A DNA stretch of 64,000 nt from Flavobacteriales bacterium (GCA_016713875.1 JADJOI010000002.1:186001-250000), one strand, 5' to 3'; counted from the first letter of the stretch, positions 8,062-16,530 are shown. Numbers and translations are program-made. Notes: a model not told the origin generated them from the letters alone.

Positions 8062-10455
8062 TCAATCATTCTTGAACCGGTTCTCCATCACCTGTTCCTT
8101 GAATTCGCCGCCGAAGGTCCAGCCGAGACTGAAGAGCACTGCGCGCGAGTCCACTCGGAAGGAACGCGTGAAGGTGAAGTCCTCGCTGCTCAGCTGGCGG
8201 CGTGTGACCATGGTGCGGAAGAGGTCCTGGCCGGTGATCCCGATGCGCCCGCGCCCATTAGCGAATGATTGCGTGAAACCGGCATCCACGAAGTACACGG
8301 CTTCCACCTTTCCTTGCGGAAGCAGCACCGGCGCGGTGTAGTTCGCTGCCACCTGCAACTTGGCCGACTTCCACGGAACGATCGCAACGATGGCCTTACC
8401 GTACCATGCCAGCAATTCGTTCTCCAGCAGCGGATCATCGAGCCATTGCTGGTAAAGCGATGCGCTGAGGTTCACGTTGCAGAACCTAGTGACCGGAAAA
8501 GCGAGCAGCAATTCGCCGCCCGCCGTGTGCATCGCGCCGAAATTCTCCGGCCTGCTGAAGGCAACACCGTTGCTGTCCAGAACCGTGAAGGTCTGGATGC
8601 TGTTGCGCGCGCGTCGGTAGAAGGCGCGAAGCCCCAGGTCGCCTTTGCGCACGGATCGATCATGCGCCAGTTCGATCGCGTCCACGAGTTCGGGCACCAG
8701 CGCGGGATTGCCCCCGTATTGGTTCAGCGAATCGGTGATGTCGATAAACGGGTTCAACTGCCCAAGCCCGGGCCGGTTGATGCGACGACCGTAGCTGAGG
8801 GCGCTGGTGCTGGCATCACCATGGGTGCGCTTGATCTTCGCGGAAGGGAACAGGTTGAAGTAGTCGTTGCCTCTGTTGGTTTGCAGCAGTTCACTGGTCG
8901 TTGTGTTCCATACCTGTTCCATCCGAAGACCGATCTGCCAGTTCCAACGTGCGGCTGTATCCGGTCCGCGGCCGCCGTCGAACTGTGTGTACAAGGCATG
9001 GATATGTTCGGTGAAGGTGAACAGGTCAACGCGTCCTGGAACTTCCGAGAAGGTACCGTTCGCCTCGGTCTCGGTCGTGATATCCGCCTCCAGCAAGCGC
9101 AACATGCCTTTATAACCAGTGACCAGCCGCAGTCCGTCCTTCAACGGCCGGGTGTGGTCGATCGCGAGGCTGCTCAGGTTGCTGCGCTGCAGGTTGCGGG
9201 TGCGTTCAAGTACCGGTGAGCCCAGGGCCATGCCGGTCGCGTCCGTTTCCGTGCTGCGGATGTCGGTGCGTTCCTGATCATCGGCGAACGCTGTGCTGAA
9301 CGCGATCAACGTATTGCGACCGGCGGTGCGTCCCGGCCGTTGGCGGTCGGCGGTGAACTCCACGGTATTGAAGCGACGGACCTCGTTGCTGAAGCGCTCG
9401 TTGCTACGGGTGACCAGGCTGTCGGCGTCGCGGTAGGTGTTGCGCACGGTTTCCTCGTTGTCCTGCCCCGTTCCGTTCCAGATCAGGCCGAAGCCCAGCC
9501 GACCCTTCGCTCCAAGATCGCGATCGGCATGCGCGCGGGCGAGCTGGCTGGTCACCAACCGGTCATCGGAGCGACGTTGCGTGAGGTAGTAGGCTTCGGG
9601 CACGTCGTATTGGGTGCGGTCACCGTTCACCTCGCGGGTGCGGATGGTGTACCAGGCGTCTGCTCCCGCCCCCATTTTCCACCGGCTTCCCCCGTGCTCG
9701 ATCAACGCCGATCCGTTCAAGCGCAGGTTGGCGCCCTGGCCGATGCCGAGGCCGACCGCACCCGAGGTGCCGCGGCCCGCGCCACGTTTCAACGTGATGT
9801 TGATGATGCCGCCGTCGGAGTCGGCATCGTACCGGGCCGAGGGATCGGTGATGATCTCGATGCGTTGCACGCTGCTTGCCGGAATTCGCTCCAGGTCCGC
9901 CACGCGGTCCATGCCGCTGAGCGCGGAGATGCGACCATCGATACGCACTTGCGGCGCACGGCCCCGTACCGTGATGCCACCCTCGGGGTCCACCTGCACG
10001 CCGGGCATGTTGCGCAGCAGGTCGGCCGCGCTGCCGCCCACCTGGGTGAGGTTGTCGGAGGCCTCCATCACGATGCCTTCCTCCGACCTGCGCAGGAGTT
10101 TCCGCATGGCGGTCACTTCGGCTTCGTTCAAGGCGGTGGTGTCGGTGAGCAGTTCGATGATCCCCAGATCGTTGATCCCCGTTCGGAGCACGAGCGTGTC
10201 GCGGTACGGTCCATGGCCCAGGCAGCGTATCTCGAGCAGGTGAACGCCTCTCGCCGCTGTGCGGATGGTGAAAGCGCCGAGGCTGTCGGTCAACGCGGAA
10301 CCGGCCGGCGAACGGATACTGTCCAGGCCGAACAGTACCACGCTGGCGAACTCCACGGGGCCATCCGCAGAGCGCAACAAGCCACGCACCTCCTGCGCAG
10401 TGGCCGAGCGGATCAGGAGGAACAGGCAGACAAGGCACGAAGCCACTGAACGCAT
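8062..10455 (-). CDS. TonB-dependent receptor, outer membrane beta-barrel family
   Basis: About 797 residues from the ATG at 10455 (MRSVASCLVCLFLLIRSATA, signal peptide); an upstream in-frame ATG at 10497 would push the signal inwards. After the signal comes a carboxypeptidase-D regulatory-like domain (VRGLLRSADGPVEFASVVLF), a plug domain (SAADLLRNMPGVQVDPEGG, VRGRAPQVRIDG, SSVQRIEIITDPSARYDAD) and a C-terminal beta-barrel ending in FSLGWTFGGEFKEQVMENRF. This is the Bacteroidota 'outer membrane beta-barrel family' type without an obvious SusD partner, so the ligand may be a metal complex or peptide rather than a polysaccharide. The dismutase follows 25 bp downstream. Confidence 0.88.
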   Translation of the reverse strand: MRSVASCLVCLFLLIRSATAQEVRGLLRSADGPVEFASVVLFGLDSIRSPAGSALTDSLGAFTIRTAARGVHLLEIRCLGHGPYRDTLVLRTGINDLGIIELLTDTTALNEAEVTAMRKLLRRSEEGIVMEASDNLTQVGGSAADLLRNMPGVQVDPEGGITVRGRAPQVRIDGRISALSGMDRVADLERIPASSVQRIEIITDPSARYDADSDGGIINITLKRGAGRGTSGAVGLGIGQGANLRLNGSALIEHGGSRWKMGAGADAWYTIRTREVNGDRTQYDVPEAYYLTQRRSDDRLVTSQLARAHADRDLGAKGRLGFGLIWNGTGQDNEETVRNTYRDADSLVTRSNERFSNEVRRFNTVEFTADRQRPGRTAGRNTLIAFSTAFADDQERTDIRSTETDATGMALGSPVLERTRNLQRSNLSSLAIDHTRPLKDGLRLVTGYKGMLRLLEADITTETEANGTFSEVPGRVDLFTFTEHIHALYTQFDGGRGPDTAARWNWQIGLRMEQVWNTTTSELLQTNRGNDYFNLFPSAKIKRTHGDASTSALSYGRRINRPGLGQLNPFIDITDSLNQYGGNPALVPELVDAIELAHDRSVRKGDLGLRAFYRRARNSIQTFTVLDSNGVAFSRPENFGAMHTAGGELLLAFPVTRFCNVNLSASLYQQWLDDPLLENELLAWYGKAIVAIVPWKSAKLQVAANYTAPVLLPQGKVEAVYFVDAGFTQSFANGRGRIGITGQDLFRTMVTRRQLSSEDFTFTRSFRVDSRAVLFSLGWTFGGEFKEQVMENRFKND

Positions 10456-10497
10456 GATCGAAGATGTCGAGACAAAGGTCGTCGGCGAGCGCGACAT

Positions 10498-10505
10498 TAC
10501 TTTTG
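10498..10505 (+). promoter_or_regulatory. -7 promoter element ahead of the lipoprotein gene
   Basis: TACTTTTG matches TAnnTTTG exactly and lies 18 bases before the ATG at 10524. It sits in the 68-bp gap between the divergent receptor and lipoprotein genes. The minus strand of the same gap has GACCTTTG (10480-10473), one mismatch, as a candidate for the receptor. Confidence 0.5.
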
Positions 10506-10523
10506 CGTTAAGTCAGTGTCACG

Positions 10524-11219
10524 ATGCCCCCGCTCACCTTTCCCATCTTATGCGCAGCATGGCTTGTATTGGGTTGCGGTCCGGACGCCGGCAGGGTGAC
10601 TGACATTCCGGAAGCGCCCGGTCTGCCTGTACCTGACCTTGCTCCGCTCGCCTCGTATCGCTTCACCTTCGAGGACATGGCGGTTGGTGGGCCGGTCCGT
10701 GGTTTCAGCATGCGCCACACCGGTAAAGCAGGTGTTGACGATTGGGCTGTCGAACGCGATGGGAACAACCAAGTGGTGGCCCAACGCGCCCGGAACCGGG
10801 GCATGCACTTCAACCTGCTCACGCACGACAGCATCAGCGCATCGGACGTCGTATTATCGGTGCGCGTCAAAGCGATCGATGGAGAGGAGGATCAGGGCGG
10901 TGGCGTGATCTGGCGCATGCTCGACGCCGACAATTACTACATCGCGCGTTTCAATCCCCTGGAGGACAACCTTCGTCTGTACCGCGTGGTGAAGGGCGAT
11001 CGTGAGCAACTGGCAAGCGTGGGTGTTTCGGTCGTGGCAGGCTCGTGGTGGACCCTCGAAGTGCGCATGAAAGGCGATCGGATCGAATGCGCCATTGACG
11101 GTCGAACGCTGATCGAGACCGATGACGCGACCTTCTCCATGCCCGGTCATGTGGGACTTTGGACCAAGGCCGATGCGCGCACCTGGTTCGACGATCTCTC
11201 CGTGGAGGTGCTGCGTTGA
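10524..11219 (+). CDS. Lipoprotein with a concanavalin/LamG-like (DUF1080-type) domain
   Basis: 231 residues. The start MPPLTFPILCAAWLVLGCG gives a lipoprotein signal with Cys at about position 18. The rest resembles jelly-roll domains of the DUF1080/LamG kind: FTFEDMAVGG, VVLSVRVKAIDGEEDQGGG, IWRMLDADNYYIARFNP, SWWTLEVRMKGDRIECAID and GHVGLWTKADARTWFDDL. Such domains bind or hydrolyse carbohydrate, but no catalytic residues can be pointed out. It is probably anchored in the outer membrane. It is divergent from the TonB-dependent receptor and seems to be a single-gene transcript. Confidence 0.7.
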   Translation: MPPLTFPILCAAWLVLGCGPDAGRVTDIPEAPGLPVPDLAPLASYRFTFEDMAVGGPVRGFSMRHTGKAGVDDWAVERDGNNQVVAQRARNRGMHFNLLTHDSISASDVVLSVRVKAIDGEEDQGGGVIWRMLDADNYYIARFNPLEDNLRLYRVVKGDREQLASVGVSVVAGSWWTLEVRMKGDRIECAIDGRTLIETDDATFSMPGHVGLWTKADARTWFDDLSVEVLR

Positions 11220-11222
11220 TCA

Positions 11223-11383
11223 GAGCGCATCTGAAATTGCTTTTGGTAGCGAGCGAGCGGGATTTCGCGTTCAGGCGAGGCGTCGAACCCGAGCATAGTC
11301 GGGTACTCTGTGAGGGCTTCGACAACGACGCATGGGCGCGAAAGACCCTCGCGGAGCCCGAAGGGCATTTTTGAGATGCGCTC
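11223..11383. repeat. 161-bp element with terminal inverted repeats (MITE- or REP-like)
   Basis: The left end GAGCGCATCTGAAATTGC (11223) and the complement of the right end, GAGCGCATCTCAAAAATGCC (read from 11383), form imperfect inverted repeats of about 18 bases. No coding function is evident inside. It fills the whole gap between the lipoprotein stop and the last codon of the chromate transporter, so it may also serve as a two-way terminator. I believe similar extragenic elements occur in related genomes, but that is unverified. Confidence 0.5.
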
Positions 11384-12549
11384 TATCCCGTGGCCTTCAG
11401 CAACAGCCCCAGCCCCGCTGCCACGGCGATCACGGCCGGCTCCTTCAGCTTCTTCCAATAGAGCAAGGCACCGAGCGCGGCAACGGCGATGAGCACCTGC
11501 GGGATGTCGCCGATGGAGCGCAGGGCGATCACCACCACGGCGCCTACGAGCGCACCCACCACCGCCGAGGTGATGCCATCGACGAAGGCCTTCACGCTCG
11601 CGTTCTTCGTGAAGCGCTTGACGTATGGCGCGGGAAGGATCGTGAGCAGATAGCACGGAAGGAAGGTCGCGGCGGCGGCCACGCAGGCGCCGGGGAAACC
11701 CGCCACCAGGTAGCCGATGAAGCCCACGGCGATCACCACCGGGCCGGGCGTGATCATGGCCACGGCCACCGCATCGATGAACTGCTGCTCGGTGAGCCAC
11801 CCTTGCTCGGTGACGGCGCTGTGCAGGAAGGGCACGATGGCCAGGCCGCTGCCGAAGACGAAGGCACCCGCCTCACCGAAGAAGAGCGCGATGCGCCAGA
11901 GCACGCTGCCTTCGGCCGCTGCCGCGCCGGTGGTGGCCAGCAGGATCGCCGGCGCGCTCGTTCCGCGCATCCATTGCGGCGGTGCTTTCAGCAGCATGTA
12001 CAGCACGCCAGCGCCCACGAAGAGCAGCACTTCCTCGCGCTGCGTGATCACCGTTACGGCGGCTCCGATGATGAAGAGCGCCCACAAGGGCCAATTCGCC
12101 CGCATGCTCTTCGGTTCCAGTTTGCCCACGCTCTTCTGCGTGAGCTTGAACGCGCTGATGGCGATGATACCGATGACCGCCGCGCCCACGCCGTAGAACA
12201 CGGCCTGCATCCATGGAAGTCCACCATAGTGTACGTAGGCCCAGCCGATGGCCACTACCATGAGGAAGGAGGGCAGGATGAAGGCCACGCCCGCCAGCGT
12301 GGCGCCCAGGATGCGATGATGCACGTAGCCGAGGTAGATGCAGAGCTGCGCGGCCAGTGGGCCCGGCATCAGCTGCGCCAGCGCGAGGCCTTCCTTGTAG
12401 TCCTCTTCGCTGATCCACTTGCGCTGCTCCACCAGGTCGCGGTGCATGTAGTTCACCAGCGCCACGGGTCCACCGAAACCGATGGAACCGAGCTTCAGGA
12501 AGTACGCGGTGATCTGGCCGAGCGAGAAAGGTGGACGCGCGTTGTGCAT
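11383..12549 (-). CDS. chrA: Chromate transporter, ChrA family
   Basis: 388 residues with two homologous halves, each starting with the CHR-domain pattern: FLKLGSIGFGGPVALVNYM and, in the second half, FFGEAGAFVFGSGLAIVPFL. Both halves carry the LMPGP/MITPGP motif (LALAQLMPGPLAAQL; AVAMITPGPVVIAVGF). It has about ten to twelve hydrophobic segments and is an inner-membrane protein. Full-length ChrA proteins of this size expel chromate using the proton gradient; some relatives transport other oxyanions. The stop codon abuts the 161-bp repeat. It fits with the arsenic and copper-related genes further right. Confidence 0.9.
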   Translation of the reverse strand: MHNARPPFSLGQITAYFLKLGSIGFGGPVALVNYMHRDLVEQRKWISEEDYKEGLALAQLMPGPLAAQLCIYLGYVHHRILGATLAGVAFILPSFLMVVAIGWAYVHYGGLPWMQAVFYGVGAAVIGIIAISAFKLTQKSVGKLEPKSMRANWPLWALFIIGAAVTVITQREEVLLFVGAGVLYMLLKAPPQWMRGTSAPAILLATTGAAAAEGSVLWRIALFFGEAGAFVFGSGLAIVPFLHSAVTEQGWLTEQQFIDAVAVAMITPGPVVIAVGFIGYLVAGFPGACVAAAATFLPCYLLTILPAPYVKRFTKNASVKAFVDGITSAVVGALVGAVVVIALRSIGDIPQVLIAVAALGALLYWKKLKEPAVIAVAAGLGLLLKATG

Positions 12550-12629
12550 CAGCTCAAAGGAACGGGATCGATCCGGAGGGGAGGACTGATGGCATGTGTG
12601 GGCTTAACTTGCACCAAAGTCGACCGGAC

Positions 12630-12884
12630 ATGACCACCACCGTACTGAGGAACAAACTGGTGAAGCGCATCCAACGCGAAGAGGACCCGACCGTTTTGAG
12701 GACGATCGACATACTGCTGCGCGATGACTCGAAGGAAGAAGCCATGCGTCGGCGCATGATGGAGATGGCGGTCCTCTCTGAAGAGGCGATCAAGAAGGGA
12801 GATGTGATCTCGCTTGTTGATGCGCGCAAGCGCTCGAAAGGCGTGCTCAAGGGGATCGCCGCATCGCGCACCAACTATCTTTGA
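12630..12884 (+). CDS. Small charged protein, possibly antitoxin-like
   Basis: 84 residues, highly charged and mostly helical: KLVKRIQREEDPTVLRTIDI in the first half, then MEMAVLSEEAIKKGDVISL and a basic end. The 'SEEAIKKGDVIS' segment resembles the C-terminal part of small antitoxins that end in a 'GRVxSxEE' pattern. It is 3 bp ahead of the VbhA-like gene, so the two are cotranscribed. No matching toxin of the ParE/RelE kind is next to it. The function is open. Confidence 0.5.
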   Translation: MTTTVLRNKLVKRIQREEDPTVLRTIDILLRDDSKEEAMRRRMMEMAVLSEEAIKKGDVISLVDARKRSKGVLKGIAASRTNYL

Positions 12885-12887
12885 AGC

Positions 12888-13043
12888 ATGGCAACCAGCA
12901 CGAAGCCCAACAAACCCACCCGTCAGGAGATCCTGCGGTCCATGTTGGCTTCGTTCCGCATCGAGGGCCTGCACATCTCCGAGCAAGTGGCCGCTGCGCT
13001 GCTGAAGAAGATCGAGATCAGGCTGGCCAAACAACGCGGATGA
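12888..13043 (+). CDS. VbhA-like antitoxin of a class I Fic system
   Basis: 51 residues. The core reads RQEILRSMLASFRIEGLHIS, close to VbhA, whose segment ALASQRLEGL contains the Fic-inhibitory motif (S/T)xxxE(G/N); here the motif is S-F-R-I-E-G. In class I systems its glutamate enters the Fic active site and stops productive ATP binding. The partner Fic gene lies on the opposite strand and the two 3' ends overlap by 26 bp (13018-13043), which is unusual because class I antitoxin and toxin are normally in one operon, antitoxin first. Confidence 0.7.
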   Translation: MATSTKPNKPTRQEILRSMLASFRIEGLHISEQVAAALLKKIEIRLAKQRG

Positions 13044-13602
13044 TCCGCTCCATCCCAGCGTAGTCCTTCAGGGCCGCGCGCTGCACCGCCGCCACGTAGG
13101 CTTCGAATTCACCCTTGCCGATCAGCTCCCATCGCAAGGTTCCGAAGCCTGATCGTCTGCACATGAGGTTGGAAAGGATGCGCGCGGTTCGTCCATTGCC
13201 CTCACGGAACGGATGGATGAAGAGCAATTCCGCATGCACGGTAGCGATGTCGCGGATCAGGGTGTCCAGATCGTTGCCGCCGTCCAGTTTGGCGAGTACT
13301 TCTCGTTGTAGCGTGCCCATGGTTTCTGGCAGAAAGCGCGCGGCGGCGAACGTGAAACCGCCTTTGGACAGGTTCACGTCGCGCCATTTGCCCGCGAACG
13401 CGTAGAGGCGCCCGAGCGCCAGATCGTGGATCCGCTGGATGTACGCGACATCGAACCGCGTCTCGATCTCCAATTCTTCCGAGAGGATGATCTCCGCCTC
13501 GGTGAAGCCCTCGAACTCGGCTTCAGCTATCTCCTGCGCGGTGGTCAACCCCAACAGGTTGGGCAGCACTTCACCTTGTTCGCCGGCGAGGTCGTACTTC
13601 AT
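13018..13602 (-). CDS. Fic domain protein (AMP-transferase toxin)
   Basis: 194 residues. The catalytic motif HPFREGNGRTAR (about residues 131-142) matches HPFx(D/E)GNGRxxR in full, with the His that activates the target hydroxyl. Upstream are the typical Fic helices, IQRIHDLALGRLYAFAGKWR and NLSKGGFTFAAARFLP. The N terminus lacks a clear inhibitory helix: EAEFEG has Glu where the motif needs Ser/Thr, so inhibition must come from another protein, the obvious candidate being the convergent 51-residue gene. Fic enzymes of this type usually AMPylate target proteins. The start ATG at 13602 gives a normal N terminus for the family. Confidence 0.88.
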   Translation of the reverse strand: MKYDLAGEQGEVLPNLLGLTTAQEIAEAEFEGFTEAEIILSEELEIETRFDVAYIQRIHDLALGRLYAFAGKWRDVNLSKGGFTFAAARFLPETMGTLQREVLAKLDGGNDLDTLIRDIATVHAELLFIHPFREGNGRTARILSNLMCRRSGFGTLRWELIGKGEFEAYVAAVQRAALKDYAGMERIIRVVWPA

Positions 13603-13818
13603 GCCGTGGAAAAGTACGAACGCTCAGTACATCCCGGCCCCGTAACGCGGCAGGGGTCCGGGCCTTCCCGTGCGATCGCTTACGCGTTTACCTTCCGAAG
13701 GCATGGCTGGCGCATGGTCGGAGATCGCGGCCGAAGGGGAGAACTGCTGGTACGAGTGGATTGACCCAAAGCGCACGAGGCCAACGCACGGCCTAATACT
13801 CGCGCCTAAGACAGGAGG

Positions 13819-15438
13819 TTAACCGAGGATCTGCAAGAACTCCTCCTCGTAGATGATGCGGATATCGATACCTTGATCTTGTAGCTCTTTAATCTTCCTG
13901 AGCTTCGATGGACCGGCACCATCGCCAATCACGACGATCTGCGTTTTCTTGCTGATGCTTGTGTTGATGTCCGCTCCCAGTGCTCGAACCAGTTCGGCAG
14001 CCTCGCTGCGTTGCATCGCGCGAAGATCTCCAGTGAACACCAAGCGCCTTCCGTAGAATAGATGGTTCGGATCAGCGCCTTCGAGTTGCGGCTTCAAAAG
14101 ACCACTGTCAATGCGCTTGTCCGAGAATGCCTCAGAGAAGCCGCTGATCTTTGTCTTCGAAGGGGATTTGAACAAACTGCGTGTCAAGTCGGCATCATCC
14201 AAGTCAAGCTTCTTCAATGACACGCGAGGAATAGCCTGGATGGCAATCTCCGCGCAAACGCGGGCATCCTCATCGCAGGAGTGGTGCCTGAATTCCAGCC
14301 CTAAGTACTTGGTCACATCGGCAAGGCGGTAATCATCGAGTTGGGGGAAGGCGACCTGAGACAGCTTTAGCGTGCATAGTGACCGGATGTTGGGCTCTTC
14401 GAGGCCATAGTGGTCCAAGGTCTGTTTGAGCACGTTCATGTCGAACTCTGCATTATGCGCTGTGACAACACAGTTCTCGATCATCTCCTTGAAATCATCC
14501 CAGATCTCTGGAAAGGTTGGGGCGTTCAGCAAATCATCATATCGGATACGATGAACTGATTGGTTGATTTCGGAGACTCGAAGCTCTGGTGGTTGTACGA
14601 ACTGCTTCCACGTCTTTGTGATGGTGCCATTCTGCACTTGCACGACCCCGATGGCGCAGATACTATTCCGCTGCTCGTTGGCTGTTTCAAAGTCGATAGC
14701 GGTGAAGGTCAAAGCAGTGAGCCGTTCAACCACCACGTCATGTCCGAGCCGATTGTGCAACTCGCCAGTGCCTTTTGATTTGCGTGGTTCTATGGCAAGC
14801 GCTTCAAGACTGCTCAACCGGAGCTTGATACGCTCTTCCTGCCTCCTGATCATCTCGCGAAGTTCTCCGGAGCGAGGTGGAGGGTTGATCGTAAGATTGA
14901 TGGAGACAGCGAGTTTCCCTTCGGCATTCGGCGGCTGACTGAAGCCGTACTCCCATTTGCTGACGAACTCGTTGATGGTATCCAAGAAGACCTTTGGCCA
15001 TCCTTGGAGGATCTCCACGGCACCTTCGAAATCGACCGGTGGTTGAATTGCAATGGCCTCCGCTTCCCAAGAGAGCAACTCTTGACACAGTAGCCTGACC
15101 CGTTCAGCAACTGCGCGTAACTCGAAGAGGTCCGCATCGACGCCTGGGGGACCAAGCGCCTTTTGAACGTCAACGCCGAGAAGTGTCTCAACTCGCCCAA
15201 CCATCGGCTCAAACGTTTGAGTGCTCGATTCTACCCAAGCAAGGAAGGAATCAAGGTCCCACTGAACCTTCTCAATGGAAGCACTTCGCTCTCTTAGCTC
15301 ATTGTAAGTCGCGTTCGCACCTGACAAGCGGACTTTAAGAAGTTCGGAAGCCAGTAGGTACTCCCAACGATTCGGTTGTTCGGAGAGAAGCCGCTGCACG
15401 CTATCGGGTTCGTTGCCAAGTACGGAATTTGGTGTCAT
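13819..15438 (-). CDS. DEDDh 3'-5' exonuclease with C-terminal BRCT domain
   Basis: About 539 residues from the ATG at 15438. The first 240 residues are an unknown helical region. Then comes a DnaQ-type exonuclease: FTAIDFETANEQRNSICAIG (motif I with D and E), VVTAHNAEFDMNVLKQ (motif II) and HHSCDEDARVCAEIAI (motif III, DEDDh type). The last 80 residues form a BRCT domain of the DNA-ligase type: YGRRLVFTGDLRAMQRSEAA, GADINTSISKKTQIVVIGDG. It probably removes nucleotides from DNA 3' ends in repair or defence. The gene is visibly richer in A+T than its neighbours, which suggests transfer, and it abuts a truncated ORF6N gene. Confidence 0.85.
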   Translation of the reverse strand: MTPNSVLGNEPDSVQRLLSEQPNRWEYLLASELLKVRLSGANATYNELRERSASIEKVQWDLDSFLAWVESSTQTFEPMVGRVETLLGVDVQKALGPPGVDADLFELRAVAERVRLLCQELLSWEAEAIAIQPPVDFEGAVEILQGWPKVFLDTINEFVSKWEYGFSQPPNAEGKLAVSINLTINPPPRSGELREMIRRQEERIKLRLSSLEALAIEPRKSKGTGELHNRLGHDVVVERLTALTFTAIDFETANEQRNSICAIGVVQVQNGTITKTWKQFVQPPELRVSEINQSVHRIRYDDLLNAPTFPEIWDDFKEMIENCVVTAHNAEFDMNVLKQTLDHYGLEEPNIRSLCTLKLSQVAFPQLDDYRLADVTKYLGLEFRHHSCDEDARVCAEIAIQAIPRVSLKKLDLDDADLTRSLFKSPSKTKISGFSEAFSDKRIDSGLLKPQLEGADPNHLFYGRRLVFTGDLRAMQRSEAAELVRALGADINTSISKKTQIVVIGDGAGPSKLRKIKELQDQGIDIRIIYEEEFLQILG

Positions 15439-15471
15439 TTTCTGGAGAGTTCGTGTCGCCAAGAGTGTGAC

Positions 15472-15687
15472 TCAATTTATGTGCAATGCCAGTTCGTCGT
15501 CGGTCATCTCGAACATGAAATCGGCGGGAAAGCGGTCGATGTTCCTGCGCACCTGTTCCTTGAGGCGGCGGGTATCAACCTGATAGAGCGCGGCCAGGTC
15601 GCGGTCCATCATCACCTTTTGGCCACGCACCACATGGACCTTCCGTTCTACGACCTCATCGGGAATGCGCACCAGTGCCTTGCTCAT
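15472..15687 (-). pseudogene. ORF6N-domain DNA-binding protein, truncated
   Basis: From the ATG at 15687 the frame reads MSKALVRIPDEVVERKVHVV, then RGQKVMMDRDLAALYQVDTR and RFPADFMFEMTDDELAL, the start of an ORF6N domain (KilA-N-like DNA-binding proteins). It stops after 71 residues, in the middle of the domain, where full-length members continue for 30 or more further domain residues and often a C-terminal region. The stop lies 33 bp from the start of the low-GC exonuclease gene, so an insertion or deletion bringing that gene in probably cut it off. A perfect palindrome precedes the start. Confidence 0.75.
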
Positions 15688-15699
15688 GCGTCGAATGTA

Positions 15700-15732
15700 G
15701 AATTGGATGTCGCAACCTGCGACATCCAATTC
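15700..15732. promoter_or_regulatory. Perfect 15-bp inverted repeat upstream of the ORF6N gene
   Basis: GAATTGGATGTCGCA at 15700-15714, spacer ACC, then TGCGACATCCAATTC at 15718-15732; the arms are fully complementary. It sits 13 bp ahead of the ORF6N start. A dyad of this quality next to a DNA-binding-protein gene is most simply an autoregulatory operator. Confidence 0.6.
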
Positions 15733-15819
15733 GAGCGCCTTCAAGGTCACGATCTGCGCCCTACTACGAGATATGGATCTTGAGTGAGGTGCCGATCCCC
15801 ACCGTGCTCTGTACAGCCC

Positions 15820-15950
15820 TCACCGCCACCCCACCGTCCCCCCGCACAACCACCACGTCCGGCCAAAACCCATGTCGCGCAACACCTGCGCGGCCTGCGC
15901 GCTTCTTCCGCCGCCTTTCGCGCACACGGTGATGATGCGCTCCTTCGGCG
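15820..15950 (-). pseudogene. 3' fragment of an MFS-rhodanese gene, copy 1
   Basis: The minus strand reads PKERIITVCAKGGGRSAQAA and then QVLRDMGFGRTWWLCGGTVG, almost the same as the C-terminal end of the intact fusion gene at 19018-20505, and it stops at the same place (tcaccgccacc). It keeps the rhodanese active-site loop CAKGGGRS but has no transporter or N-terminal rhodanese part. Upstream of 15950 the resemblance disappears. It is about 3.2 kb from the intact gene, same strand. Confidence 0.75.
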
Positions 15951-16020
15951 GTCGCGTTGTGATGATGCTTGGATGAAGTGGGTCGCCTCCAAGAGGCCAC
16001 AGGGACAAAGCCCCGTAGGA

Positions 16021-16425
16021 TCAAGATCGATTCGATGGCCGCACGCCCATGGCCACGCTCGAGGCCACGTTGGGGCTGTCCGGATTCACATCGATGGTGC
16101 GGGTCTTGGGGATCACCACCAGATCCATGTCTTCCATGGGAATGGCACCCATCAGTACCTGATCACCGAGGACCAATGCGCCTGCGAACCCCGTCCTGTT
16201 CTTGAAGCGGATCTCAATAGGGCCCACATAGGGCACCAGTTTCCGGCTGCCATCCGCCAAGGTCACCTCCTTTTGGTCAATGACTTCAAGCTTCAGCTGT
16301 ATCTGAACATGCTCGGGGATGCAGAGGTGTACGGCCCCGGTATCCACCAAGGCACTTACGGGCACCGGCTCAAGGTCCGGCAGGCGCGGGTTCTTCAGGA
16401 AGAGATGGCCGTTCACGAGTCCCAT
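16021..16425 (-). CDS. Retropepsin-like aspartyl protease family protein (clan AA)
   Basis: 134 residues. VSALVDTGAVHLCIPEHVQI contains the catalytic D-T-G-A of retropepsin-like proteases, followed by VTLADGSRKLVPYVGPIEIR and GALVLGDQVLMGAIPMEDMD, the usual order in the small bacterial 'clan AA aspartic protease' proteins. These would act as dimers; their natural substrates are unknown and some may have no protease activity. It lies between two rhodanese 3' fragments, which suggests the segment was moved or duplicated. No promoter motif is obvious. Confidence 0.75.
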   Translation of the reverse strand: MGLVNGHLFLKNPRLPDLEPVPVSALVDTGAVHLCIPEHVQIQLKLEVIDQKEVTLADGSRKLVPYVGPIEIRFKNRTGFAGALVLGDQVLMGAIPMEDMDLVVIPKTRTIDVNPDSPNVASSVAMGVRPSNRS

Positions 16426-16530
16426 GCCACCAAATTACGGCGTTGGACCGGTATGTCCTTCGCAGCGAATTCTTGAGCAGTGTATGGTGCCGCGGCAGGG
16501 CTGTTGCACTTCGTCGTTCGGTGATCTCCT

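Noticed and set aside
13018..13602. An internal inhibitory motif (class II) in the Fic protein
   Set aside because: EAEFEG has Glu instead of Ser/Thr at the first position of (S/T)xxxE(G/N), so it does not fit.
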